Origin: Phoronis australis
Lineage: Eukaryota > Phoronida > Phoronidae
Length of the DNA stretch: 64,000 nucleotides
Direction: 5' to 3'
NCBI GenBank assembly: GCA_002633005.1
Contig: NMRA01000337.1
Coordinates: forward strand, 340,641 to 404,640
The position numbers were made by a program, and so were the translations under genes. Shown in pieces: positions 60,901 to 63,838 of the stretch (the first letter of the stretch is position 1; each line of letters begins with the position of its first letter). Below the pieces are notes generated by a model that was not told where the DNA came from, ran no database searches, and saw only the letters and a list, made by a program, of their open reading frames with translations.

Positions 60901-62244
60901 CAACATTCTCATCTCAGCAATAGACAATGACATCACGAAAACAAAAAAAGAAAATCCACCATTCCTTCCCCCAATTACGACTGTATCCTCCCAGTTTGTT
61001 TCCCTTCAGAAAGCTGGAAACAACCTTTTCTGGCGTTACTCCGACCCCCATTCACGTCCCCATTCTCTTATGTCACGGACATATGTCAAACATTCTCAGC
61101 ATCGAAATGACAATAAATTGTGATACATTATAGAATTCTTGGAATGTTTGAGATTCATGAAGAAGTAGGAATCATCACTAGCCAATCATTCAGTTGAAAT
61201 TTTGTGTGAAAAAACTGTGAACCTCGCCTAGTTTTTGGGGTCGTAAATTTCCTTTTTACAGGAGTACTTCTAGCCAGCACACTACATTTCTGAACAATTT
61301 TGTAATACTCCAAGTACAGGAATTGCTGATGAGACTACAACTAAAGCACATTACACAGTGATATATTGACACTAGTAAGTGTAAGGCCATAACACTGTCA
61401 CACATTTTCACATTACAACATTATCTACACAACACAATAACACATTCCTTGAGCAGTGACAGCACTAGACGCAAGTTACCAACTACATATTAATTAAATT
61501 TTTGTTTGGTAATTTGATACGATGTAGTGATTTTCTGAACAGTTGGGTAATGAAAAACACATGCCATTGCACATCCTTATTTTTGAGGAAACAAACCAAC
61601 ATCATTGAAAACAAACTTACGGTACTTAGAAACAACCACATGAACTCATTTACAGTCCTCAGTGCACAGGACCACGAGAGGTGAGTGCGGCTAGCACAAG
61701 ATTCCATCCTCAGGGAGCCAAATCTTGAAAACTGAGGATGCCAATGGAAATTTTTCACCAAGACCACCAAATCACCAATAAAATGTGACCCAACCACCCT
61801 TTGGCAAAATTATATCTTACGGTAGTCTTATTTCAGTCAAAAATGGTAGCATATTTTTGCTAAAAAATGGCTGCATTAAAAGCTACATCCCTGTGTATCA
61901 GTAAGCCAAAGTATCCCCCGGGGTTACTATACAGTTGACGGGTTTCATACTTTACCTGAAATATTGCAATCCAAGCTAGTCCGATATTATCAAATGCCAC
62001 ACCCCCCTGGAAGGGGTTCATTTCTGTTGACTGACACGTGTTGTAGTACTGATTCCAGTTGACACAGGAGTCGTTATATAAAGTATTGCTGTAAAAGTAG
62101 TCTACGCTCTCGTTACATTTCACTCCATTCCACCGGTATGTAGGGATATCTTTACAGTGCATGATTCCACCATCCCCTTCTTTAGCACATATAAATTCAG
62201 TGTCGATCCTTTCTGGTATAAAATATGATCGCAAGTTGTACATG
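4123..62244 (-). CDS. Cav3: Cav3 T-type voltage-gated calcium channel alpha-1 subunit gene, 5'-partial span
   Basis: This entry is the gene span; the exons are listed separately. The product is a four-domain, 24-transmembrane plasma-membrane channel that passes low-voltage-activated calcium current. Family assignment rests on the pore residues E/E/D/D in domains I-IV, on T-type-specific phrases ([53 protein letters not shown]) and on the gating-brake segment after IS6. Consecutive exons join in phase with GT/AG borders throughout, except one ambiguous donor near 20785. Domain I S1-S4 and the start codon lie upstream of the window. Introns run from about 180 bp to over 6 kb. Expression and splice usage are inferred, since no transcript was available. 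Confidence 0.96.
5755..5917 (+). repeat. 44-bp tandem repeat, about 4 copies
   Basis: Units like TGTGATTAGGGCTCTGGTCT followed by TTCACCTCTGAGGTTCAT. The same text occurs once at about 6873-6910, inside a tRNA-like SINE. The array therefore looks like a multiplied tRNA-head fragment with an A-box-like GTGGTTAGGGCTCTGG. Confidence 0.75.
5939..5978. repeat. perfect 15-bp hairpin
   Basis: GACCATCCAGAGTTG, a 10-base loop, then CAACTCTGGATGGTC. It lies at the edge of a GC-richer block up to about 6260 and is probably the end of a small mobile element. Confidence 0.7.
6840..7100 (+). mobile_element. tRNA-derived SINE-like element
   Basis: An A-box-like GTGATTAAGGCTCTAG and a B-box-like GTTCAAATCC about 35 bases apart give a tRNA-like head, followed by an unrelated body. 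The promoter boxes are degenerate. Borders are approximate and no target duplication was identified. Confidence 0.45.
8194..8314 (-). CDS. Cav3: Cav3 exon: C-terminal tail, Pro/Ser segment
   Basis: 121 bp, phase 0 to 1. Encodes [40 protein letters not shown]. The segment is Pro/Ser-rich; RPPSPEP is the only vaguely conserved part. Acceptor TTTACAG|ACTGAC, donor GATG|GTAAAT. Support comes from phase and splice sites, not from homology. Confidence 0.78.
9432..9536 (-). CDS. Cav3: Cav3 exon: proximal C-terminal tail
   Basis: 105 bp, 35 codons, phase 0 to 0. Encodes [35 protein letters not shown]. The leading ESNK continues KHLD just as KHLEESNKEAKEEAE does in vertebrate Cav3. Acceptor CTACAG|GAGTCT, donor GTGGAG|GTATGT. 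Confidence 0.88.
10631..10748 (+). repeat. 16-bp minisatellite, about 7 copies
   Basis: Unit GAGACCCTCACTGGTA, with TC variants in the last copies, repeated head to tail. Confidence 0.9.
11184..11339 (-). CDS. Cav3: Cav3 exon: domain IV Cys-rich loop and IVS6
   Basis: 156 bp, 52 codons, phase 0 to 0. Encodes [20 protein letters not shown], then IVS6 ([31 protein letters not shown]). The P-S6 loop carries four Cys (CX5CX3CC), two more than the vertebrate DCDQESTC loop. This enrichment is known from invertebrate Cav3. Acceptor CTCTAG|GATACT, donor TTGGAC|GTGAGT. Confidence 0.95.
12064..12185 (-). CDS. Cav3: Cav3 exon: domain IV turret and selectivity filter
   Basis: 122 bp, phase 1 to 0. Encodes [40 protein letters not shown]. 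The Asp of GDNW is the domain IV filter residue, completing E/E/D/D. Acceptor TTTCAG|AGTGCT, donor ATGAAG|GTTTGT. Confidence 0.96.
12714..12863 (-). CDS. Cav3: Cav3 exon: domain IV end of S4, S4-S5 linker and S5
   Basis: 150 bp, phase 1 to 1. Encodes [40 protein letters not shown] and LGVELFGRL. This is one of the most conserved T-type stretches and gives very high certainty. Acceptor TTTCAG|TTCTCA, donor CGACTAG|GTAAGC. Confidence 0.97.
13679..13809 (-). CDS. Cav3: Cav3 exon: domain IV S3 and start of S4
   Basis: 131 bp, phase 2 to 1. Encodes [20 protein letters not shown] (IVS3), [13 protein letters not shown] and [10 protein letters not shown], the first half of IVS4. Acceptor TTTTAG|GTGGAA, donor CCGAG|GTAGGC. 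The split Val codon is completed by the next exon ([10 protein letters not shown]). Confidence 0.95.
14130..14239 (-). CDS. Cav3: Cav3 exon: domain IV S2
   Basis: 110 bp, phase 0 to 2. Encodes [20 protein letters not shown] (IVS2) and [16 protein letters not shown], matching the vertebrate [30 protein letters not shown] arrangement. Acceptor TTCCAG|GAATTG, donor AGAGAG|GTGAGC. Confidence 0.94.
14727..14878 (-). CDS. Cav3: Cav3 exon: domain IV S1
   Basis: 152 bp, phase 1 to 0. Encodes [40 protein letters not shown] (IVS1) and [10 protein letters not shown], parallel to vertebrate [32 protein letters not shown]. Acceptor TTTCAG|AAAAGA, donor CCACAA|GTAAGT. Confidence 0.94.
15003..15033. repeat. 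perfect 13-bp hairpin
   Basis: TTCACAGTGCTAC, loop GAAAG, then GTAGCACTGTGAA. A 141-codon open frame starts just after it at 15034 (+), but it has no recognisable domain and ends next to repeat copy 2. Probably mobile-element debris. Confidence 0.65.
15540..17195 (+). repeat. unclassified repeat family, copy 2, apparently full length
   Basis: Begins GAAATGTGCCCACAACTGCA and ends with a 13-bp hairpin (TATGCACCCACAT at 17154-17166, ATGTGGGTGCATA at 17178-17190) followed by an A-run. Both ends are shared with the copies at 36255 and 40214. Internal segments repeat about every 130-160 bp. Motif matches here are more decayed; the best are CCGCCAGGTGGCAG at 16432 and CCTCCAGGTGGCAC at 16880. Confidence 0.8.
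17967..18911 (+). repeat. 59-bp minisatellite, 16 copies
   Basis: Unit starts CTGACTACACAAACAGTTCT and ends TTGCACAGTTACTTATAAC. The middle copies are nearly identical and the outer copies diverged, the usual pattern of an array homogenised from its centre. Confidence 0.95.
18943..19583. mobile_element. foldback element with arms of about 280 bp
   Basis: The left arm from ATTAAACACCCGACAC is the imperfect reverse complement of the right arm ending GTCGTGTGTTTAAT. The match runs through the phrases TTATTGACAGTCTTTATT, AACATTGATGAAGTAACTGA and AAATAAAATGACGCAGTAAT. The open frames inside are non-coding. The centre (GAGCAGCACACAGG) resembles the foldback element at 63283. Confidence 0.85.
19795..20150 (+). 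repeat. 24-bp minisatellite
   Basis: About 14 units like GACATGAGTGAGATGTACTA-GGAC, with point variants. Confidence 0.9.
20388..20512 (+). repeat. 41-bp x3 tandem repeat
   Basis: Three near-identical units starting AAAATTAACCAGACTATACA. Confidence 0.9.
20785..20977 (-). CDS. Cav3: Cav3 exon: domain III S6 and start of III-IV linker
   Basis: Starts [20 protein letters not shown], then IIIS6 [20 protein letters not shown] and the charged linker [24 protein letters not shown]. Acceptor TTTTCAG|CCCATT is clear. The donor is not: phase 1 is required by the next exon, and CTAA|GTAGGG (end 20785) is the best of several weak sites. TCTG|GTTCGT (end 20770) is the main alternative and would add SRALS before the join. 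Confidence 0.85.
21275..22894. mobile_element. candidate DNA transposon or MITE with 18-bp terminal inverted repeats
   Basis: ACCGCATTTATCCACCTT at 21275-21292 and the reverse complement of ACCGTATTTATCCACCTT at 22877-22894 match at 17 of 18 positions. The block between is richer in CpG than the surrounding intron. No transposase was recognised and no clear target duplication was seen. The open frame at 22140-22367 (+) has no known domain. Confidence 0.45.
23042..23371 (-). repeat. 30/27-bp x11 tandem copies of the domain III filter exon end with 5' splice site
   Basis: Eleven units (nine of 30 bp, two of 27 bp) follow the filter exon. Most have the form GTTAGTAATGNTGTTNTTGTGGATCANCAG. Each starts with a GTTAGT-like donor and ends like the real exon end (GTGGATCAACAG), so all lengths keep frame. 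Three units (first, fourth and ninth in transcript order) end in TAG instead of CAG. Extension past the first donor therefore runs into a stop within the first unit. Confidence 0.92.
23372..23461 (-). CDS. Cav3: Cav3 exon: domain III selectivity filter
   Basis: 90 bp, 30 codons, phase 0 to 0. Encodes [20 protein letters not shown] followed by [10 protein letters not shown]. The Asp of KDGW is the domain III filter residue that separates T-type from high-voltage-activated channels. Acceptor CTTGCAG|GCGCTG, donor CAACAG|GTTAGT. The last 30 bp of this exon, together with the donor, are repeated eleven times downstream. Confidence 0.95.
24011..24136 (-). CDS. Cav3: Cav3 exon: domain III extracellular turret
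   Basis: 126 bp, 42 codons, phase 0 to 0. Encodes [40 protein letters not shown] and GQ. The paired Cys and the NMT and NRT sequons resemble the vertebrate FVCQGEDTRNITNKSDC segment. Acceptor TTTCAG|TTATTT, donor GGACAG|GTAATT. Confidence 0.94.
25188..25499 (-). CDS. Cav3: Cav3 exon: domain III S3, S4 voltage sensor and S5
   Basis: 312 bp, 104 codons, phase 0 to 0. Contains IIIS3 ([19 protein letters not shown]), IIIS4 ([20 protein letters not shown]) with a full set of basic residues, the S4-S5 linker [20 protein letters not shown] and S5 ([14 protein letters not shown]). Acceptor TTTCAG|ATTATT, donor GTCCAA|GTAAGT. Confidence 0.96.
26759..26951 (-). CDS. Cav3: Cav3 exon: domain III S1 and S2
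   Basis: 193 bp, phase 2 to 0. Encodes [34 protein letters not shown] (IIIS1), the [12 protein letters not shown] linker and IIIS2 [14 protein letters not shown]. The phrase [11 protein letters not shown] is diagnostic for T-type domain III. Acceptor TTCCAG|ATTTCG, donor GTCAAG|GTATTC. Confidence 0.95.
26977..27121. mobile_element. small foldback (hairpin) element
   Basis: Left arm AAATAAAACAACAAAAATGG and onward; right arm ending CAGTTTTGTTGTTTTATTTC. About 60 bp of arm pairs, including ACTGAAATTTTCGGATAT and its complement, around a loop of some 20 bases. Confidence 0.85.
27735..28035. repeat. AT-rich palindromic array with repeated GGTACC cores
   Basis: Many copies of ATATGGTACCATAT-like palindromes linked by CATATCACATT in both orientations. 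The array is self-complementary and could form cruciforms. Confidence 0.9.
28915..29035 (-). mobile_element. tRNA-derived SINE head, minus strand
   Basis: On the minus strand GAGGAGGCAGTGTGGCCTAG contains an A-box-like TGGCCTAGTG. About 35 bases on is a strong B-box, GGTTCGAGTCTC. The tRNA-like part (about 29025-28955) is followed by a short tail. It does not fold as an intact tRNA in my reading, so a SINE or tRNA pseudogene is preferred over a working tRNA gene. Confidence 0.65.
29091..29182 (-). CDS. Cav3: Cav3 exon: end of II-III linker before domain III
   Basis: 92 bp, phase 0 to 2. Encodes [20 protein letters not shown], then [10 protein letters not shown]. Clustered Cys and an aromatic/basic stretch precede IIIS1, as in vertebrate Cav3 (PACC..RDSWSAYIFPP). 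Acceptor TTTCAG|TCATGG, donor CAATGA|GTAAGT. Too short to appear as a long frame; found by phase and by position between its neighbours. Confidence 0.82.
29391..29470 (+). repeat. AAT/AAC-rich simple repeat
   Basis: Runs of AATAATAATAAC directly beside the donor of the 29493-29862 exon. They produce spurious poly-Asn or poly-Leu open frames. Confidence 0.9.
29493..29862 (-). CDS. Cav3: Cav3 exon: II-III linker with repeated Ser phospho-motifs
   Basis: 370 bp, phase 2 to 0. Starts [20 protein letters not shown], followed by a spaced series LSPQSSI, LSPKNSI, LSRQSSL, LSRQSSM and RRSSG, then the acidic [10 protein letters not shown] and [18 protein letters not shown] resembles DCNGKSA in vertebrate Cav3. 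Acceptor TTCACAG|TGAATG, donor GAAGCT|GTAAGT. An AAT-rich simple repeat lies directly downstream in the intron. Confidence 0.85.
29863..33052 (-). other. large Cav3 II-III linker intron
   Basis: Unique sequence. The part about 30850-32000 is less AT-rich in places and may be an old inserted element, but I saw no terminal repeats or coding domain in it. Confidence 0.5.
33053..33155 (-). CDS. Cav3: Cav3 exon: II-III linker, acidic
   Basis: 103 bp, phase 1 to 2. Encodes [20 protein letters not shown] followed by [14 protein letters not shown]. The acidic run corresponds to the ESQDEEESSEEE patch of vertebrate Cav3 linkers. Acceptor CAACAG|AGGAC, donor CAACAG|GTACGG. The open frame continues past the donor, but the next exon fits this border. 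Confidence 0.78.
33991..34090 (-). CDS. Cav3: Cav3 exon: II-III linker, Ser/Arg-rich
   Basis: 100 bp, phase 0 to 1. Encodes [20 protein letters not shown], then [13 protein letters not shown], a basic Ser/Pro-rich cytoplasmic segment comparable to the [20 protein letters not shown] region of vertebrate Cav3. Several RxxS and SP sites are possible kinase targets. Acceptor TTTAAAG|AGCTC is weak in pyrimidines; donor AAAG|GTGCAG is weak. Confidence 0.72.
34653..34855 (-). CDS. Cav3: Cav3 exon: II-III linker with conserved [11 protein letters not shown]
   Basis: 203 bp, phase 1 to 0. Contains [20 protein letters not shown], which matches the linker motif PPLIIHTAATP of vertebrate Cav3 and anchors this exon, followed by Ser/Asn-rich sequence ([17 protein letters not shown]). 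Acceptor GACAG|CTAAGA, donor AGTGTT|GTAAGT. Confidence 0.9.
35943..36075 (-). CDS. Cav3: Cav3 exon: start of II-III linker, charged
   Basis: 133 bp, phase 0 to 1. Follows ..EGFSTE with [20 protein letters not shown], then [20 protein letters not shown] and QQK. This is a cytoplasmic, highly charged, low-complexity linker. Acceptor TTACAG|GAAGAA, donor AAAG|GTGAGC. Assignment rests on splice sites, phase and position; linker sequence is poorly conserved. Confidence 0.8.
36255..38485 (+). repeat. unclassified repeat family, copy 3, split by a nested insertion
   Basis: Starts with the family's 5' text (ATATGCCCACAACTTTATGG..GCTTCTAAGGGTGTTCATTAG), is broken at about 36311-37622, resumes (ATAACCATTAGATAACACAG) and ends with GTGGGTGCATAAAA. 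It contains a 26-bp minisatellite at about 38196-38360 (CATCTGTCGTCACCTCCATA). Its CTCF-like motifs are decayed. Confidence 0.8.
36311..37622. mobile_element. nested DNA transposon-like element with TACCGTACTCGTCC ends
   Basis: Left end TACCGTACTCGTCCGCGTTA; right end the reverse complement of TACCGTACTCGTCCGGGTTA. The inner parts also pair (GGTGGGCGGTAACCC against GGTGGGCGATAAGCC). If the outer TA is the target duplication, the ends would be CCGTACTCGTCC. About 1.3 kb. Two small open frames, 36472-36759 (-) and 37117-37428 (+), have no recognised domain, so it is probably non-autonomous. Confidence 0.75.
38841..39254. mobile_element. MITE-like foldback element
   Basis: Left CGGTTGCATGAAACACTCCC-AAATAGGTACTCAACTAAG; right CTTAGTTGAGTCCCTATTTG-GGACTCTTTCATGCAACCG. 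Arms of about 50 bp around 320 bp of unique sequence. Confidence 0.85.
40214..41350 (+). repeat. unclassified repeat family, copy 4, apparently full length
   Basis: Starts GAAATGTGCCCACGAATGCA and ends GATGCACCCAAATATAAATA-TGTGGGAGCATGAAAA. CTCF-like motifs CCACTAGGGGGCAC at 40719 and CCACTAGGTGGCAC at 41008 are intact; weaker copies lie at about 40285, 40420 and 41150. The 128-codon open frame at 40173-40559 falls across the repeat and is not coding. Confidence 0.8.
41986..42141 (-). CDS. Cav3: Cav3 exon B': canonical domain II filter and IIS6
   Basis: 156 bp, 52 codons, phase 0 to 0. Encodes [20 protein letters not shown], then [10 protein letters not shown] and [20 protein letters not shown], close to vertebrate Cav3. 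The Glu of QEDW is the domain II filter residue. Acceptor TTTCAG|ATTCTG, donor ACAGAG|GTATGC. Joins in phase to the acidic/basic linker exon at 36075. Including this exon together with its neighbour would give two P-S6 segments, so the pair is probably mutually exclusive. Confidence 0.95.
42324..42485 (-). CDS. Cav3: Cav3 alternative exon A': divergent domain II filter and IIS6
   Basis: 162 bp, 54 codons, phase 0 to 0. Starts [19 protein letters not shown], then an S6-like helix ([20 protein letters not shown]) and QLQ. Acceptor TTTCAG|ATACTA and donor CTACAG|GTAAAT are both strong. About 29 of 52 positions match the canonical copy 182 bp further on. The filter Glu is kept, but the post-filter YNG becomes YAV and the S6 Asn residues (FGNY, LLNLL) become Ala and Ser. 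The open frame, splice sites and conserved hydrophobic pattern argue for a working alternative exon, not a relic. Confidence 0.85.
43795..43870. repeat. short foldback repeat
   Basis: CAGATTTTGAGAACCAGTTT pairs with AAACTGGTTCTCAAAATGCT. The same arm sequence occurs at about 34530 and 34590, so it is a dispersed family. Confidence 0.75.
44500..45090 (+). repeat. AT-rich minisatellite
   Basis: Alternating units of ATGGTAAATGGTCAATGGTA and ATCAAGTCCTTTTT with many variants; about 15-20 units. Confidence 0.9.
46544..46850 (-). repeat. 53-bp minisatellite, about 6 copies, with GTAAGT in each unit
   Basis: On the minus strand each unit reads AACTGCCTAGTCATTTCAAT followed by CATGGTAAGTCAGTGCTGG, so every copy carries a consensus 5' splice site (ATG|GTAAGT). 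The unit length is not a multiple of three and no coding exon abuts it. Confidence 0.85.
49206..49362 (-). CDS. Cav3: Cav3 alternative exon B: Cys-rich domain II turret
   Basis: 157 bp, with the same phases (2 to 0) as exon A. Encodes [20 protein letters not shown], then [13 protein letters not shown] and [14 protein letters not shown], with five Cys and an NST glycosylation sequon in the turret. Acceptor GGTAG|CGTTC, donor CCAG|GTAAAT. Homologous alternative turret exons in snail Cav3 are known; I recall the Cys-rich form being linked to greater sodium permeability. Mutual exclusion with exon A is inferred from the shared sequence and phase. Confidence 0.9.
49971..50088 (-). CDS. Cav3: Cav3 alternative exon A: short domain II turret, one Cys
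   Basis: 118 bp, phase 2 to 0. Encodes [20 protein letters not shown], then a basic KRRSR run and [14 protein letters not shown]. It aligns with the vertebrate domain II turret ([26 protein letters not shown]). Acceptor CTACAG|TATATT, donor CCAG|GTATAC. It is the first of two alternative exons for the same segment and lies about 610 bp before the Cys-rich copy. Confidence 0.92.
51641..51745. mobile_element. small hairpin element
   Basis: ATGTTAAACTACACGATTTC-ATGTGGATGAATGTTATTAA pairs with TTAATAACATTCACCCACAT-GAAACACGAGTAGTTTAACA around a loop of about 20 bases. Confidence 0.85.
51776..51977 (+). repeat. GTCACGCACACCA minisatellite and (CA)n microsatellite
   Basis: Units of about 17 bp (GTCACGCACACCACGC) at 51776-51868, then (CA)n with GCAC variants at about 51913-51977. 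Confidence 0.95.
52371..52556 (-). CDS. Cav3: Cav3 exon: domain II S4 voltage sensor and S5
   Basis: 186 bp, phase 2 to 2. Contains the IIS4 voltage sensor [20 protein letters not shown] with basic residues every third position, the S4-S5 linker [20 protein letters not shown] and S5 ([10 protein letters not shown]). Acceptor TTCTAG|CTTGG, donor TTCAG|GTGAGG. It is followed by a choice of two turret exons, both starting with the nucleotide needed to complete the split Ser codon. Confidence 0.95.
53023..53110 (+). repeat. 13-bp minisatellite, about 7 copies
   Basis: Unit GCTGAAACATGTC repeated head to tail. Confidence 0.92.
53310..53461 (-). CDS. Cav3: Cav3 exon: domain II S2 and S3
   Basis: 152 bp, phase 0 to 2. 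Encodes [20 protein letters not shown] (IIS2), the S2-S3 loop [16 protein letters not shown] and the start of IIS3 (AVIVVI). Acceptor TTTCAG|CCCAAG, donor ATTAG|GTAAGT. The conserved acidic residues of S2 (E in FVLEMILK) and S3 (D in NLFD) that pair with S4 charges are present. Confidence 0.95.
53583..53862 (+). repeat. 22-bp minisatellite, about 12 copies
   Basis: Unit TCGCCATATGCGTGTGTCAGTC. Since 22 is not a multiple of three, the array stays open in all three forward frames and creates Cys/Ser/Val-rich open frames of 87-137 codons that are artefacts. Confidence 0.95.
55286..55411 (-). repeat. 42-bp x3 tandem copies of the domain II S1 exon end with 5' splice site
   Basis: Three further copies follow the real exon end. 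Each unit begins GTAACTCACTTTGAGT and ends TTGAGTACCATAAGCAG. Possible exon ends are at 55412, 55370, 55328 and 55286, exactly 42 bp apart. Every unit is open in the channel frame (VTHFE..GIEYHKQ), and each ends CAG followed by GTAACT or, at the last, GTAATT. Use of a later donor would lengthen the extracellular S1-S2 linker. Confidence 0.9.
55412..55533 (-). CDS. Cav3: Cav3 exon: domain II S1 (shortest donor)
   Basis: Encodes [20 protein letters not shown] and then IIS1 ([20 protein letters not shown]). The 122-bp form uses the first CAG|GTAACT donor and joins in phase 0 to [12 protein letters not shown], giving the same spacing as vertebrate Cav3 (GIEYHEQPEEL). The end of this exon and its donor are repeated three more times just downstream at 55286-55411. 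Later donors would add 14, 28 or 42 residues in frame. Confidence 0.9.
55864..56258. other. assembly gap (run of N)
   Basis: About 395 unresolved bases inside the intron before the domain II S1 exon. It is followed by a C-run and GC-rich text, so the gap probably covers repetitive sequence. Confidence 1.
56259..57670 (-). other. intron before domain II S1
   Basis: A 204-codon open frame lies at 56844-57458 (-). It has no recognisable domain and no fit to the channel; it may be a mobile-element remnant or chance. Nothing else was recognised. Confidence 0.4.
57671..57835 (-). CDS. Cav3: Cav3 exon: I-II linker, acidic Cys-containing segment
   Basis: This 165-bp exon, phase 1 to 1, encodes a cytoplasmic linker segment containing [20 protein letters not shown] and then acidic [10 protein letters not shown]. 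Vertebrate Cav3 has a comparable CxxC-like segment followed by an acidic stretch before domain II. Acceptor CTACAG|ATAGC; donor ATGT|GTACGT. The donor was chosen because it gives the phase needed by the next exon (T+CT makes Ser, then CWKKYRPYL). Confidence 0.85.
58141..58869 (-). CDS. Cav3: Cav3 exon: end of IS6, gating brake and His-rich I-II linker
   Basis: This is the largest coding exon at 729 bp. It starts [19 protein letters not shown], the inner end of IS6, then runs into a strongly basic segment ([47 protein letters not shown]). That segment matches the helix-loop-helix gating brake that keeps T-type channels closed at rest. A Cys/His cluster follows ([21 protein letters not shown]) where vertebrate Cav3 has a poly-His run. 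The rest is Ser/Pro-rich linker. It ends AAAG|GTGTGT in phase 1. Confidence 0.93.
58870..60792 (-). other. intron within IS6
   Basis: Contains a 20-bp x3 repeat at about 59617-59677 (GACATGGTCACATGACTCAA) and a 37-bp array at 60345-60570. Otherwise unique. Confidence 0.6.
60345..60570 (+). repeat. 37-bp minisatellite, 6 copies
   Basis: Unit GAAAGTCTACCTCAGATGGA-TGTTATTATTCATCCAG. The minus strand of each unit contains CTGAG|GTAGAC, a weak donor-like site. Confidence 0.92.
60793..60885 (-). CDS. Cav3: Cav3 exon: domain I selectivity filter and start of IS6
   Basis: This 93-bp exon of 31 codons, phase 0 to 0, is too short to stand out as an open frame. It reads [20 protein letters not shown] followed by a hydrophobic IS6 start ([11 protein letters not shown]). 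The Glu of LEGW is the domain I filter residue. Acceptor CACAG|GTGATT and donor GTG|GTAAGT are both clear. The next exon begins [10 protein letters not shown] and completes IS6. Confidence 0.95.
61956..62244 (-). CDS. Cav3: Cav3 exon: domain I extracellular turret and first half of pore loop
   Basis: This is the first exon seen in the window. It encodes the long domain I S5-P turret with several Cys ([30 protein letters not shown]) and then [21 protein letters not shown] in split form up to the filter. It ends CAG|GTAAAG in phase 0. The 3' border is certain. The 5' border is placed at TTACAG|CATG, where the start completes a split codon. A second AG at about 62270 would extend it by a short hydrophobic stretch. 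Domain I S1-S5 exons must lie beyond 64000. Confidence 0.9.
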
Positions 62245-62499
62245 CTGTAAAAAATCAACACAATCAACTGAAAAAATAGTCAAGCTGTTCATTCCAGTCA
62301 CAGGCAAAATGTTTTGTGAGATATTACAACAAATGTATACTTGTTATGTTGTGCTGGCCCATAAAAATAGCAAAAATGAAGTAGCAGATGACATTAACCC
62401 ATAAACGAACTTTGTTTTCGAAAATCTGTGCTACGGACAACACTCAGGTGTTTGTAAGAACACAACCGTGAAGAGTGAAGGTGGGGGTGAATTGCCTTA

Positions 62500-62965
62500 A
62501 TGGATAAAACAGACTTAAACACACAAGTCAGGTCGATGCTCAATCTGAAGAGTTCATCATTAGGTAAACAGAGGTGTGTCATGTACAAGACACACTATAA
62601 GACTAGCCTGTACCATTATTTTACACAGATGTTGACTGGGAATCCTAGGCTCAAGTCATGGCCAACTAAATATACAAAAAAGCAACTTATAAATGGCATA
62701 AATGCTGATGGAATTGAAATTAAATGTCCCCAGTGTGCTGACAATACTACTTCATTTTTACAAGATTGAAATTCACGTAGAAATTGTTTTAAAAGCATTT
62801 GGGTTATTGCCTGGTCAGCAGCTGAAGGGGAAGACGTGTGAAGACCTGTATCTACATCCTAAGAAAGATTGTCCTGGCCTGCTTTATGGTTTTAACAAGA
62901 ATGGCAAACCAATCACAAACCGGGGAATATTTTTTGCTGCAGTAAACAAGAGAACAATTTGTTAA
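62500..62965 (+). pseudogene. possible broken coding remnant, two overlapping frames
   Basis: Frame one (62500-62769) ends IKCPQCADNTTSFLQD; a shifted frame continues HFYKIEIHVEIVLKAFGLLP and CPGLLYGFNKNGKPITNRGI. Composition looks protein-like across the shift near 62765, suggesting one reading frame with a frameshift, possibly a mobile-element gene. No family recognised. It lies in the upstream Cav3 intron on the opposite strand. Confidence 0.3.
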
Positions 62966-63282
62966 ACTTTCAACTCAAAATTAAATCGCTTTGCCTGTAG
63001 ATGTTGCTAAATGTCTTTGCCAGGCACAATCAGTGCAGCTAAACTTTGTCAACTTGCTCAGGTGATCTAATATGAGCAATTTAAGGAAGGTGCACATAGA
63101 ACAAAGATAAAAATGGTACCAAGGAGTGTAGAGATACTACTACACTCCTTGATGGTATTAAGCAATTTTTATTTGGCAAGCTACCCCACACAAATAAAAA
63201 AGACGTGCCAGTGAACTACCATGAAGTGATGGTTTGTCAGTTCTTGACATAAATATTATCAGTAGCAGCCCTTTGTTAACAC

Positions 63283-63838
63283 AAACTTCATTGAAAGCAC
63301 AACTGGTCTTTTTGTTTGACAGCTTAATAGACTCGCTCGTAGTGTCTAAACAATATCATTTCTTCAGGCGTGCAGCGATGTAATAAAACACCGAGAGACA
63401 TAACAGACAAATTAAAACACTAGCTATATTTCAAGATTGCATGTCTCATCAGGCAATGAATGAAATGATTTTGGAATCCGTATTGATCAGTCATGAAAAA
63501 CCTGTGTTGAATGAGCAGCTCACAGGTGTGTATCACACGCTGGCTCTGTTTCGTTAGGCTTGCGGGCTTCCTACCGTGTGCTGCATTCACACTCTGCTTG
63601 TACGCCCCTCTTTCTGCTCTTATGTATATTTCACTGTTTTGCTTCGTATATGTTCATTTCACTCATAGCCTGATGAGACATGCAGTCTCGAAATATAGTC
63701 AATGTTTTAAGTTGTCTCTCTGTTATGTCTCTCGGTGTTTTACTACATCGCTGCATGCCTGAAGAAATGATATTGTTTCGACATTACGAGCGAGTCTGTA
63801 TTAAGCTGTCAAACAAAAAGAACAGTCAATGAAGTTTC
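63283..63838. mobile_element. foldback element with arms of about 185 bp
   Basis: AACTTCATTGA..TTTTTGTTTGACAGCTTAAT at the left pairs with ATTAAGCTGTCAAACAAAAA..TCAATGAAGTT at the right. Pairing continues through AACAATATCATTTCTTCAGG and CACCGAGAGACATAACAGA. The centre GAGCAGCTCACAGG resembles that of the element at 18943. The 83-codon open frame inside is not a gene. Confidence 0.88.
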
